Shown: positions 53,027 to 62,428 of the stretch, piece by piece
How positions within the stretch are numbered: position 1 is the stretch's first letter
Layout: each line of letters begins with the position of its first letter
Source: Rhodobacter sp.
GTDB taxonomy: Bacteria > Pseudomonadota > Alphaproteobacteria > Rhodobacterales > Rhodobacteraceae
Direction: 5' to 3'
NCBI GenBank assembly: GCA_027484145.1
Contig: JAIXUH010000010.1
Location: 54,378 to 118,377 of the forward strand
DNA: 64,000 nt
Notes under the pieces: model-generated
Seen by the model: the letters and a program-made list of their open reading frames with translations, nothing else
Told to the model about the DNA's origin: nothing
Databases searched by the model: none
Translations under genes and position numbers: made by a program

Positions 53027-56000
53027 TCAGTATGCTTCGATTGTGGATGCACGACCTGTTTCCTGCGACTGCTTGGCAGCCTCGGCCCGTGCCTGCGCCA
53101 CAAGGCGTTCAAGCGGGGCACGGCCATAGCGCAGGAACAGTGTCGGGGTCAGGACAGTGTCAAGGATCGTGGCTGTCACCAGGCCACCAAAGATGGTGAT
53201 GGCGACGGGGTGGAGGATTTCCTTGCCGGGCGCATCAGCGCCAAGCATCAGCGGCACAAGGGCCACCCCCGCCGACAAGGCGGTCATCAGCACCGGCGTC
53301 AACCGCTCCAGACTACCACGAATGACAAGGTCGCGTCCGAACGGCATGTCTTCTTGAATGGCGAGGTTGATGTAGTGGCTAATCTTCAGAATGCCGTTGC
53401 GGGTCGCAATCCCTGTCAGCGTGATGAAGCCGACCATGGACGCGACCGACAGCGGCTGACCTGACCACCACAAAGCCGCGACGCTGCCGATCAGGGCCAA
53501 AGGCACGGACGCCATGATGATGCCGACAAACAGCGGCGAGCGGTAGCGGCTGTAAAGGATCGCGAAGATCATCGCCAGCGACAGGATCGACAAGAGGCCG
53601 ATGGTGCGCATCGACTCCTCTTGGGCTTGGAAGGTACCTTCAAGCGTCGCGAAGAATCCGGTGGGCAGGTCCTTCTCGGCCATAACGGCTCGGATCTGTT
53701 CGACGATCTGCGCCATGTCGGTTTGCCCGTCGGAGTTGGCCAGCACGACGAGGCGGCGTTTGCCGTTTTCGCGAAGAATCTGGTTCGGGCCGTCGGTTTC
53801 GACCACATCGGCAATCTGACTGACCGGGATCCAGCCTGTCGGGGTTTCGATCAGGAGATCACCAAGACCGCGTGTCGTGCGTTCTTCGTCCTGCAGGCGC
53901 AACACGACGTCGAAGCGCTTGTTGCCATCAACGATCCGCGAAACGATGCGACCGTTTGAAAGTTGTTCCAATTGTTCGGTTACGGCAGCGGGCTGCAGAC
54001 CATAAAGCGCCGCGCGTCCGTAATCGACGATGATCTCCAGCTGCGGGATACGGACCTGCTTTTCGACCTGAAGATCGACGACGCCAGGGATTTCATCCAG
54101 CGCCACCCGGAACTCCTCGGCAATGGCGCGCATCGTGTCGAGATCCTCGCCAAAGATCTTGAGCGCAATCTGCGCCCGAACCCCCGACAGCATGTGATCA
54201 AGCCGGTGCGATATCGGCTGGCCGATGTTGGTCACCACCGGCAGCACGGATAGACGCGCACGGATATCCGCCTCGATCTCGGTCTTTGGGCGGCCGTCTT
54301 GGGCCAGTTCCACCTCGACCTCGGACGAATGCACCCCTTCGGCGTGTTCATCCAGTTCCGCACGGCCCGTCCGGCGCCCAACCAGCACAACCTCGGGCAC
54401 CTCAAGGATCAACTGCTCTGCCACCAGACCGATCCGCTGGCTTTCCTCGAGGGATATGCCAGGGTTGAAGAGCATGCTGATCGTCAGCGTGCCTTCGTTG
54501 AACGGGGGCAGAAACGCGCGTGGCAGCTGCGTGGCGAAACTGCCTGCTGTGACCACGGCCGCCAGAACTCCTGCGATCAGCAGGCGTGGGTGCCCGAACG
54601 ACCACTCAAGCAATTTGCGATTGCCACGCTTCAGGACCCGGACGACCATGCCTTCATGCTCATCCAGTCGTTTCAGACCCGGCAGCATGTAATAGGCCAT
54701 CACCGGGGTCAGCGTGATTGAAACGACAAGGCTGGCCAGGATCGAGATGATATAGGCCTGCCCAAGTGGTGCAAAAAGCCGCCCCTCAATGCCCGAGAGC
54801 GCAAAGAGCGGCACGAAGACCAGAACAATGGTCATCGTGGCGTAAACGATGCCCGACCGAACCTCCTGGCTGGCAGACACGACCACGTCGAAGACTGACC
54901 GGGGATTTCCCTTCTCGCGGTTCTCCCGTAGGCGGCGGAAGATGTTTTCGACATCGACCACGGCGTCGTCGACCAACTCACCGATGGCGATGGCTAGGCC
55001 GCCCAGAGTCATCGTGTTGATCGACAGACCCATCCAGTAAAAGATGATCGCCGAAACTAGGATAGAAACAGGAATGGCGGTCAACGAGATGATCGTGGTG
55101 CGCAAGTTCAACAGGAACAGGAAGAGCACGACCGCGACCACCGCAATGGCCTCCAGTAGCACCTTCTGCACATTGCTGATCGACGTCTCAATGAAGGTCG
55201 CTTGGCGGAAAAGGATGTTGTCCGCCTTTACTCCTTCTGGCAGGGCCGCGGTCATCTCCGCCAATGCGGCCTCGACCTGCTGGGTCAGCGCGATGGAGTC
55301 CACGTCCGGCTGTTTTTCGACAGAGACGATCACAGCATCGTCGCCCATGAAACCGGCATCGCCGCGCTTGGTGCGGGGCGCAAAGCTAACTTCAGCGACC
55401 TGATCCAAAGCCACCGGCTGACCATTCACGGAGGCCACGACAAGGTTTCCAAGGTCATCCAGGCTTTGGGTGCGCCCGATGTTGCGGATCAGGAACTCGC
55501 GTCCGTACTGGTCGGCAAAGCCACCGCCCGTGTTCGCGCCAAAGCCAGTCAGTGCTGCTTCGACATCTTCATAGGTCACGCCAAAGGCGCGCATTGCTGC
55601 CGGGTTTGGCGCAACCCTGTATTGCCGTACCTCGCCGCCGATCGGGATGACGTTAGCCACCCCCGGAATGGTCAAGAGCCGTGGCCTGATGGTGAAATCG
55701 GCCAGTTCGCGCAGCTCCATCGGGGTGACCGTATCCGGCCCGGTGACTGCAATCAGCATGATCTGCCCCATAATGGAGGCGACCGGCCCCATCTGTGGCA
55801 CCACGCCTTGGGGCAGCTGCGCCTGCACCAGGGTCAGCCTTTCAGCAATCTGCTGACGGTTGCGGTAGATGTCAGTGTTCCAGTCGAACTCGACATAGAC
55901 AATCGAAAGGCCCACGCCCGAAGTGGACCGGACCCGCGTGACACCGGGCAGCCCATTCATCTGGGTTTCCAGCGGATAGGTGACCAATTGCTCGACCTCG

Positions 56001-56176
56001 GGCGGGGCAAGCCCCTCGGCCTCGGTCATGATGGTAACGGTCGGACGGTTGAGATCGGGGAACACATCGACCGGAAGGCGGGTGACCGTCAGGGCACCGT
56101 AAAGCACCATGACGATGGCAATCGCCATGACGAACATGCGGTTGCGCAGTGATTGCGTGACCAGAAAGTTGAACAT
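53027..56176 (-). CDS. Heavy-metal RND efflux pump (CzcA/CusA family)
   Basis: A 1049-residue HME-RND transporter with the N-terminal [13 protein letters not shown] and the helix-4 motif [15 protein letters not shown]. It differs from CusA at 11834: the second of the three copper Met positions is replaced (H-S-S-E-V-E-V), while Met remains in [10 protein letters not shown] and H-M-L-S-G-V. Substrate may therefore be different. It is ten bases after its adaptor. Confidence 0.93.
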   Translation of the reverse strand: MFNFLVTQSLRNRMFVMAIAIVMVLYGALTVTRLPVDVFPDLNRPTVTIMTEAEGLAPPEVEQLVTYPLETQMNGLPGVTRVRSTSGVGLSIVYVEFDWNTDIYRNRQQIAERLTLVQAQLPQGVVPQMGPVASIMGQIMLIAVTGPDTVTPMELRELADFTIRPRLLTIPGVANVIPIGGEVRQYRVAPNPAAMRAFGVTYEDVEAALTGFGANTGGGFADQYGREFLIRNIGRTQSLDDLGNLVVASVNGQPVALDQVAEVSFAPRTKRGDAGFMGDDAVIVSVEKQPDVDSIALTQQVEAALAEMTAALPEGVKADNILFRQATFIETSISNVQKVLLEAIAVVAVVLFLFLLNLRTTIISLTAIPVSILVSAIIFYWMGLSINTMTLGGLAIAIGELVDDAVVDVENIFRRLRENREKGNPRSVFDVVVSASQEVRSGIVYATMTIVLVFVPLFALSGIEGRLFAPLGQAYIISILASLVVSITLTPVMAYYMLPGLKRLDEHEGMVVRVLKRGNRKLLEWSFGHPRLLIAGVLAAVVTAGSFATQLPRAFLPPFNEGTLTISMLFNPGISLEESQRIGLVAEQLILEVPEVVLVGRRTGRAELDEHAEGVHSSEVEVELAQDGRPKTEIEADIRARLSVLPVVTNIGQPISHRLDHMLSGVRAQIALKIFGEDLDTMRAIAEEFRVALDEIPGVVDLQVEKQVRIPQLEIIVDYGRAALYGLQPAAVTEQLEQLSNGRIVSRIVDGNKRFDVVLRLQDEERTTRGLGDLLIETPTGWIPVSQIADVVETDGPNQILRENGKRRLVVLANSDGQTDMAQIVEQIRAVMAEKDLPTGFFATLEGTFQAQEESMRTIGLLSILSLAMIFAILYSRYRSPLFVGIIMASVPLALIGSVAALWWSGQPLSVASMVGFITLTGIATRNGILKISHYINLAIQEDMPFGRDLVIRGSLERLTPVLMTALSAGVALVPLMLGADAPGKEILHPVAITIFGGLVTATILDTVLTPTLFLRYGRAPLERLVAQARAEAAKQSQETGRASTIEAY

Positions 56177-56185
56177 GGTCTGTGC

Positions 56186-57877
56186 CTATCGGATCTGGTT
56201 GAGGAGTTCGGCACCCTCGGCCACGACACGAAGCCCGACCTCAAGGCCCGCCACGACCAGCACTGTGTCGCCGTCCAGCGGTTCTACTCGAACCTCGCGC
56301 TGGACGAAGCGTTCGGCATTGGTCTTCACATAGACCACAAGCTGCCCGTTGGCCCCGCGCAAGACAGCATCGCGGGGTACGACGATTCCTTCATGCTCTG
56401 CCGGAGTGGCCGCGATCACCCTCAGCAACTGACCCGCCCGCAAACCAGTTGCTTCTCCCACGACAGAAAACCGCACAGGAACGGCTTGTCCCTGGTCGGC
56501 AAGACCCGTCCCCTGATAGACAAGATCGATGGTCGATCCGTCAGCGAAGACCGCCACTGCTTCTGAGCCCAAAGCTTCTGATCGATAGCTCAGCGCCTCG
56601 ACCCAGAACCTTCCTGGGTCAACGATCTCGTAAACGGTGACGCCCGGGGAGGCGATCTGGCCCGCGATGGCTTGGCCTGCGGCAATGACCCCGTCAACCG
56701 GGGCGATCAGATTTTCCGACACATCGGTCAGCGAAACCAAGGCGTCACGTTGGGCGATCAAGCTTTCCTGTTCGATCTCCAACTCTTCGATCTCGGTCTG
56801 CGCCACCACGCTTTCCAACTGCTTACGCCGGTCAAGACGGCGAGTGACAAGCTGCAATTCTTGTTCGATCTCACGAATTTGCTGTTGGCGGTCGGCAAGA
56901 TCTACCGCACCGATGGTCGGCTCGACGATGGCGACGATCTGACCTGCCTTCACTAAGGACCCGAGCTGTGGAAAACCACCCGGTGGGGCCACCAGCCTGC
57001 CCTCAAGTGACGCCTGCACATAGCCCGAGGCATTCGGATCTGGAATGATGCGCCCCGGAAGTTCGATGCGCCGCCCATGCAAAGCCGTTTCCGTGACGAG
57101 CGTGCGAATGCCCAACACACGCTGCGTCCCTTTCGGAACAAAGATGGCCCCATCTGGAAAGCGTTGGGCGACATCGCGCGTCGCAGCGGCAGGCATGGGC
57201 AATGCTGCGTTGGCCGCGCTGGCGGCAGCAACCTCCGCCTGCCCCTGCGACGGCGGGATAAGCAGGAGAGCTACCAGCAGAGCTGTAATCTTGGCAGGTG
57301 CAACTGGCCGGCGATTGCGCCGCAACAACAGCATGCCGAAAACGCCTACCAGCAGACCGATAGCAGCCGCGGCGGCGAGCGTTAGATCGCGGGTCTCCAG
57401 GCGCGCCCGCAAGTCACCCAAAACACTCGCGCCAATCGCTGCTGCAGCGTTTACCTCAACCACTGCCGCTGGTGGTGGTGCGGGGATCGTCAGCGACCCC
57501 ACCAAAACGTCAAATCCAGCATCGGCAATGACGGTGATCGCAAGATCGTAGCTGCCGGGTGTCGCGACCCAGGGTGCGGAAAACGCATAGATCCCCGGCT
57601 CCGTTTCCGTGCCGATGATAACACCAGAGGGCGTGTCCATCTCGACCGCAGCCCCGGCAACGGGCGCGTTGGTGTCGAATGTGTCGATAAAGACCTGCAG
57701 TTCGGCACCGCGGGCTATCACGACCGCTTCGAACACCGTTGATGCTGCTTCGACCCGAGGGGCGATGGTGGTGCTGACCGGCGGCGGCGGTGCGCCGTGA
57801 TCATGGCCTTCATGTGCGGCCACGCCGCCCGTGAAGCCAAACATCAGAACAACGGCCAAAGCCCCTACAAACCGCAT
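56186..57877 (-). CDS. RND adaptor with extra N-terminal membrane-anchored domain
   Basis: A 563-residue protein in two parts. Residues 1-160 form a secreted beta-sandwich preceded by H-E-G-H-D-H-G-A-P-P-P-P, then a membrane segment (about 170-190) and a second hydrophobic stretch near 205-225. From about 245 a normal membrane-fusion protein follows, with biotinyl-lipoyl-like halves and a coiled-coil (about 335-385). This could be a fusion of a small metal-binding protein and a CzcB-like adaptor. The pump gene follows directly. Confidence 0.88.
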   Translation of the reverse strand: MRFVGALAVVLMFGFTGGVAAHEGHDHGAPPPPVSTTIAPRVEAASTVFEAVVIARGAELQVFIDTFDTNAPVAGAAVEMDTPSGVIIGTETEPGIYAFSAPWVATPGSYDLAITVIADAGFDVLVGSLTIPAPPPAAVVEVNAAAAIGASVLGDLRARLETRDLTLAAAAAIGLLVGVFGMLLLRRNRRPVAPAKITALLVALLLIPPSQGQAEVAAASAANAALPMPAAATRDVAQRFPDGAIFVPKGTQRVLGIRTLVTETALHGRRIELPGRIIPDPNASGYVQASLEGRLVAPPGGFPQLGSLVKAGQIVAIVEPTIGAVDLADRQQQIREIEQELQLVTRRLDRRKQLESVVAQTEIEELEIEQESLIAQRDALVSLTDVSENLIAPVDGVIAAGQAIAGQIASPGVTVYEIVDPGRFWVEALSYRSEALGSEAVAVFADGSTIDLVYQGTGLADQGQAVPVRFSVVGEATGLRAGQLLRVIAATPAEHEGIVVPRDAVLRGANGQLVVYVKTNAERFVQREVRVEPLDGDTVLVVAGLEVGLRVVAEGAELLNQIR

Positions 57878-57961
57878 ATCCGAACCTCGACGCCTGTTTT
57901 TGTTGGTGTCGAGATGACCGACAGACGTCTCTGAACGATTGCCGCTTTGTAACCGAGTGTT

Positions 57962-59320
57962 TCAGCGCCCCTGTCTGGGCAGGGACACAGTGACACGCAA
58001 GCCACCGGTCGGCCCTTCGCCAAGCTCCAGCGTGCCGCCGTGGCCGTCGATCACAGCGCGTGCAATTGTCAGCCCCAGGCCAAAGCCCCCGGTCTTGTTG
58101 TTGCGCGACGATTCAAGCCTGACAAAGGGCAAAAGCACGCGGTCCCGGTCCGCAGCGGCAATTCCCTGACCGTCGTCATCGATCACCACGACCACATCCT
58201 GCGCGTTTTCGGAAACCGCCACGCGTGCTGTTCCGCCATACTTGACGGCATTGCCCACGAGGTTGCCAAAGGCACGCTTCAGCCCAAGCCGCCGCCCCGG
58301 AACAACCGCCGCTCGTGGACCAGCAAAGGAAACCACCGCGCCCTGATCGGTCTGATCATCTGTCACGGTCTCAAGGATCGCGACAAGGTCCACGGGGCGT
58401 ATCGGTTCGTCGGATCGGTCACCGCGCAGATAAGACAGCGTCTGATCGATCATCCGCTCCATTTCGTCCAGATCATGGGCGATGGACCGCGCGAGAGGCT
58501 GACTGTCGATCTCCTCGGCGCGCAGACGCAACCGGGTGATGGGTGTCTTCAAGTCATGGGATACTGCAGCCAGAGCTTGTGTGCGGTCGTCGATTGAGCG
58601 GGCAAGCCGGTCTTGCAGGTCGTTGAAAGCTCGGGCCAGAACGGCAACTTCATAGGGGCCGGTCTCAGGCACCGCCGCTACCTTTCCGGTGGTGTAGAAC
58701 CCGTTGGCCGCCTCGGCAAAGCGACCAAGCGGCCGCGATATCCAGCGCACCAGCAGGATGGCTGTGGCCAGAGCCACGGCTGCGATCATCCACGCCACCA
58801 TCACGGTCTGCGGTGCGCCTGGGATGCGGGGTGTCCAGCTCAGCAGGCTCACGTTCAACCAAGTGCCGTCCGTCAGGCGCATCGAGATCAACGCGACGTG
58901 CGGGTCCGGGCTCTGACCAGCCTGTTCGCCGACGCTCAGCCCGCCCTCGCCAAGTTCCGGGGCCAATTCCACCAAACGCGTCTGCAGATCTGTCCACAAT
59001 GGGTTGGTCGCGTCCGCTTCGACCGCGCGCTGGTCCCGGCTCCAATGCGCTTCGATCGCGCCACTCGAAAGGTCGTGCGCGGCGTCTTCGCGAAGGCCCT
59101 CCGGCAATCCGGCCAGCGTGCGCTTGATGGTCAGCAAGCGATCCGCCAGCCGCTGTTCCGTCGCATCGGACAGATCGGCGCTCAGCGACGCGCGATAGGT
59201 TTGCAGCCCAACAATCTGTACGGTGGCGATGCCCAGGATCAGGACGATGGTCGTTCTGGCTACCAGTGTATCAAACCTGAACGCCAAAGCTGCCTGAAGC
59301 AGCGCCCTGAGCCGCTTCAC
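57962..59320 (-). CDS. Sensor histidine kinase of the RND locus
   Basis: A 452-residue sensor with two membrane segments, a periplasmic domain of about 125 residues, HAMP, HisKA (S-H-D-L-K-T-P-I-T-R-L near 240) and HATPase domains (G-N-L-V-G-N-A-V-K-Y and G-F-G-L-G-L). Its start overlaps the response regulator's stop (ATGA). It sits 84 bases before the adaptor gene and probably senses periplasmic metal. Confidence 0.93.
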   Translation of the reverse strand: MKRLRALLQAALAFRFDTLVARTTIVLILGIATVQIVGLQTYRASLSADLSDATEQRLADRLLTIKRTLAGLPEGLREDAAHDLSSGAIEAHWSRDQRAVEADATNPLWTDLQTRLVELAPELGEGGLSVGEQAGQSPDPHVALISMRLTDGTWLNVSLLSWTPRIPGAPQTVMVAWMIAAVALATAILLVRWISRPLGRFAEAANGFYTTGKVAAVPETGPYEVAVLARAFNDLQDRLARSIDDRTQALAAVSHDLKTPITRLRLRAEEIDSQPLARSIAHDLDEMERMIDQTLSYLRGDRSDEPIRPVDLVAILETVTDDQTDQGAVVSFAGPRAAVVPGRRLGLKRAFGNLVGNAVKYGGTARVAVSENAQDVVVVIDDDGQGIAAADRDRVLLPFVRLESSRNNKTGGFGLGLTIARAVIDGHGGTLELGEGPTGGLRVTVSLPRQGR

Positions 59321-60051
59321 TTGCGCCGCACGGCCGCTGCGAACAGATAACCTGCGCCGCGAATGGTCTTGATTAATTCTCCTTGCGCCTCGATTTTCCG
59401 GCGCAAGCGGCTGACCTGCACATCGATCGAGCGGTCAAACACGTCGAGGGTTCTGTTTTTGGTGCTGTCGAGAAGGTAGTCTCGGGACAAGACCCGCTGC
59501 GGTGCCTCGAGAAACGTCATCAGCAGGTCATATTCACCGCCTGACAGGTCAACGACGACGCCGCCCGGATTCACCAACTCTCGCTTCAGGGTATCCAAAT
59601 GCCACCCCTCGCACTCGATCGAACGACCTGAACCTTGCGGTGCAGACCCCTCCACTGACCGGCTGCGCCGGAGGACTGCCTTGATGCGGGCCAGAAGTTC
59701 GCGCGGATTGAACGGTTTCGGCAGGTAGTCATCGGCACCGACCTCCAACCCGACAATGCGGTCGATCTCGTCGCCCTTCGCCGTCAGCATCACGACCGGC
59801 ACCGTGCTTTCGGCGCGCAACGCCCGGCATAGGTCGAGCCCGTTCGTCCCCGGCAGCATGATGTCCAGCACAACAAGATCCACTTGGGATGACTGCATCT
59901 GGGCCTTCATCTCTGCGCCATTGCGGGCGGTCGAGACAACAAACCCGTTGGCGCGCAGGAACTTGGCAACAAGCGACAAGATCTCGCCGTCATCATCGAC
60001 GACAAGAACCTTGCCTTCGGTCGCTTGAACTGCGGTCGACTGTTGCAACAT
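59317..60051 (-). CDS. OmpR-family response regulator of the RND locus
   Basis: A 244-residue regulator with a receiver domain (phospho-acceptor Asp in V-V-L-D-I-M-L-P-G; K-P-F-N later) and an OmpR winged helix (V-D-V-Q-V-S-R-L-R-R-K). The ATG at 60051 gives the normal start; an upstream frame reaches 60099. It pairs with the overlapping kinase. Likely targets are the RND genes downstream and perhaps the MCO. Confidence 0.93.
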   Translation of the reverse strand: MLQQSTAVQATEGKVLVVDDDGEILSLVAKFLRANGFVVSTARNGAEMKAQMQSSQVDLVVLDIMLPGTNGLDLCRALRAESTVPVVMLTAKGDEIDRIVGLEVGADDYLPKPFNPRELLARIKAVLRRSRSVEGSAPQGSGRSIECEGWHLDTLKRELVNPGGVVVDLSGGEYDLLMTFLEAPQRVLSRDYLLDSTKNRTLDVFDRSIDVQVSRLRRKIEAQGELIKTIRGAGYLFAAAVRRK

Positions 60052-60146
60052 TGGTCTTCGGTCTCGTCTCTGGGCACGCGCTGAATGGCACTCAGACACT
60101 ACGACACTGTTGCCCGATTGTATCGATTTGTTGCAGTGGCTTTTCC

Positions 60147-60659
60147 TTATCTCAGGACATTCCGGAGCTGATCGACGGCTCCCCGACCATTCCAGTCGAA
60201 CGGCCCCTGAAGGCGACCAATTTCGTTCTCTCGGTTGTCGACCAGCAGCGTTGTCGGCAGTCCAATGAAGGCGAAGGCGAGTTGAACTCTTTACGGCTCC
60301 GCCCAGAAGAGCGGCAGATGCCGAATGCCGACTTCGTTGTAGAATTCGCGTCCACGGGTGATCCCGCCTTCGTCGATGTTCAAAGGCAGAACCATGAAAC
60401 GATCGCCGCCCAAGGCTTCTTCCAGCTGGTCAAGCGCTGGCATCTCCTCGCGGCAAGACGGGCACCAAGTCGCCCAGATGTTGAGAAGTACGACCCGCCC
60501 GATGAAGTCGTCCAGTTTGCACGTGGTTCCCGCCTCGTCGAGGATCGGCGGCGAGAGAAGTGGCTGCGGGTCCTTTCCTAGGCGGAAGGGCGGGCGCGCC
60601 AACGCTGGCATCGCCATGAACGGCGTTGCAAGTCCACCAAGAATAGCTCGACGTCCGAT
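60147..60659 (-). pseudogene. Decayed TlpA copy next to the second multicopper oxidase
   Basis: The frame encodes a TlpA-like protein very similar to the one at 31360, with W-C-P-S-C in place of W-C-P-P-C. A TAA at 60293-60291 replaces the Leu codon found after W-A-E-P in the other copy, and the frame continues for 47 residues to the normal stop at 60147. The expected start codon at 60659 reads ATC instead of ATG. A longer frame begins at 60746 inside the MCO gene. At least two defects point to a dead gene. Confidence 0.87.
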
Positions 60660-60696
60660 GCAGTCAGATATGGCATGTCCCCTGGGAGATAGGCCC

Positions 60697-60721
60697 GGAC
60701 CTGCGGCGCGGCCGCAGGTCC
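60697..60721 (-). repeat. Intercistronic hairpin after the second multicopper oxidase
   Basis: GGACCTGCGG / CCGCAGGTCC with a five-base loop, a perfect 10-bp stem eight bases after the MCO stop. No T run follows. It occupies the same position as the weaker hairpin after the first MCO. Confidence 0.55.
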
Positions 60722-60729
60722 AGCGAGTT

Positions 60730-62205
60730 TCAGGCGGAAACCGCAAACTCCGTCATCATGCCCATCGAAAGGTGGGGCATGTGGTGACAATGGAGCATCC
60801 AGCGCGCGGTTTCACCTGCGTCCAACGCAACCGTCACCATGCCCATCGGCGGCACATGCACGGTGTCGCGTACCGCACCTGCAAAACGCGCACCGCCTGT
60901 GCTGACCACCTGAAACGCGTGACCGTGCAAGTGCATGGGATGCGCCATCATCGACATGTTATGGAACGTGATCTCTACCCGATCGCCGGATTTCGCCGTC
61001 ACCGGCACATGGGTGCCCCAGGTCTGTCCGTTGATCGTCCAGACATAGGGCATCATCGAACCACCCAGCATGAGCATTGGCTGCGATGCGGGCGCACGTT
61101 CGGGCAACGGAGTGACCGCGCGAAGCAAGCTTTCCTGTGCGAGATCGCCGCTGAAGGCGGGATGGTCTCCCTCCGACACGTCAGCGATCTTCGCCAAAGC
61201 GGCCCCCGGCGTGGCCAGGATAACACCCGTCCTTTCGTTGGCGCCCTCGCGCAGGGCGAGAACCGGATACGCCCCGCCCTCCCTCGGTATATCCAGTTCG
61301 ATGTCGAGACGCTGGCCCATCGCGACACCAAAGCGACTGCCAGGCAGTGGTTGCACCGGCTCGCCGTCCACCGCAACCAGCCGTCCGGGAAGCGCGCCCG
61401 TATCGATCCAGAAGACAGTCGCAGCGGCGGCGTTGATTACGCGGACCAGCACCTGCCCGCCTTTGTCCACCTGTACGACTTCCGGGTCGTCAAGAGTCCG
61501 ATCGTTGGCGAGATAGGCATCGAAGTTGTAGTCGTTAAGGTCCATTGCCATGCCGTCCATGGCCGGCATCGCCATCATGCCGCCCTGCCCCATGGCGCCC
61601 ATGTCCATCCCGGAATGTTCCATGGCACCTTGCCCCGGCTGGCCATGATCCATTCCGGCCATCGACGCACCGCCGGTGATCTCGGCCAGCACCTCGGCGG
61701 GCGATTTGAACGAGAAGTCATGCAGGAACAGCGTCACCTCCTGACGATCTGCCGCAACATCCTCGGGCCGCCTCACGATCAGCGGTGCTGCCAGCAGCAT
61801 CATTTCGTGCGCCGGAATATGCGCATGCATCCAGTGTGTGCCGGCCCTCGCGGAAAAGTCATAGGCCCGGGTTTCGCTTGGTTGCAGCACTGGCATCGGC
61901 ATGTCTGGGACGCCGTCTTGAGCATTGTCCGGGATCTGCCCGTGCCAATGGATGATGGTCGGATCGGCTAGCGAATTCGTCAGATCGACGGCAAAGCGCT
62001 GCCCCGGATCCAAGACGAGGCCCGACTGGCCATTGCTACCAAGGAGTCCCCAGACGGAGGCGGCTCTGCCGCGCACGTCGATTGTGCGGGTGGTGGCGGT
62101 CAAGGACAGCCGAGTGGATTGAGCCCGGACCCGGCTGGGAAGCAAAAGGGAAGCAGCCGAAGCCGCGGTGGTGGCTAGAAAGCCGCGACGAGAGAGAGGC
62201 GACAT
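60730..62205 (-). CDS. Second Tat-exported multicopper oxidase
   Basis: A 491-residue oxidase, equal in length to the one at 31940 and the same over most visible segments, including H-W-H-G, H-W-M-H-A-H-I-P, H-P-M-H-L-H-G-H and H-C-H-H-M-P-H-L. Its Met/His insert (M-D-H-G-Q-P, M-E-H-S-G-M-D-M) differs in detail. AGGAG precedes the ATG at 62205. It is followed by a decayed tlpA, then the response regulator of the RND locus. Confidence 0.94.
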   Translation of the reverse strand: MSPLSRRGFLATTAASAASLLLPSRVRAQSTRLSLTATTRTIDVRGRAASVWGLLGSNGQSGLVLDPGQRFAVDLTNSLADPTIIHWHGQIPDNAQDGVPDMPMPVLQPSETRAYDFSARAGTHWMHAHIPAHEMMLLAAPLIVRRPEDVAADRQEVTLFLHDFSFKSPAEVLAEITGGASMAGMDHGQPGQGAMEHSGMDMGAMGQGGMMAMPAMDGMAMDLNDYNFDAYLANDRTLDDPEVVQVDKGGQVLVRVINAAAATVFWIDTGALPGRLVAVDGEPVQPLPGSRFGVAMGQRLDIELDIPREGGAYPVLALREGANERTGVILATPGAALAKIADVSEGDHPAFSGDLAQESLLRAVTPLPERAPASQPMLMLGGSMMPYVWTINGQTWGTHVPVTAKSGDRVEITFHNMSMMAHPMHLHGHAFQVVSTGGARFAGAVRDTVHVPPMGMVTVALDAGETARWMLHCHHMPHLSMGMMTEFAVSA

Positions 62206-62428
62206 ATAAATTCTCCTGAATATCGCAATATGCGCTAGACTTGTGGCCATTGGCCTAGGCCAGAACCACCAATTCAGATCACCTCGATCTTGAGAGGCCG
62301 CCCGAGGTGCGCAATTGCGAGCGACGGGCAGCGCAAAGGGCGTTGTCCTAGCAAATGGCCGGTGCCGCCGGTGAGGCTGATCAACCCTGTTCGATCTACC
62401 AACCCTATTTCCAGCGGCTCTTGTTGGT
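62206..62428. other. Intergenic gap between Cu-ATPase and MCO genes
   Basis: These 223 bases lie between two minus-strand genes. I see no gene and no MerR-type box. GGCCTAGGCC (about 62253-62262) is a short palindrome of unknown meaning. The gap could hold a promoter for the MCO-regulator-RND genes. Confidence 0.4.
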
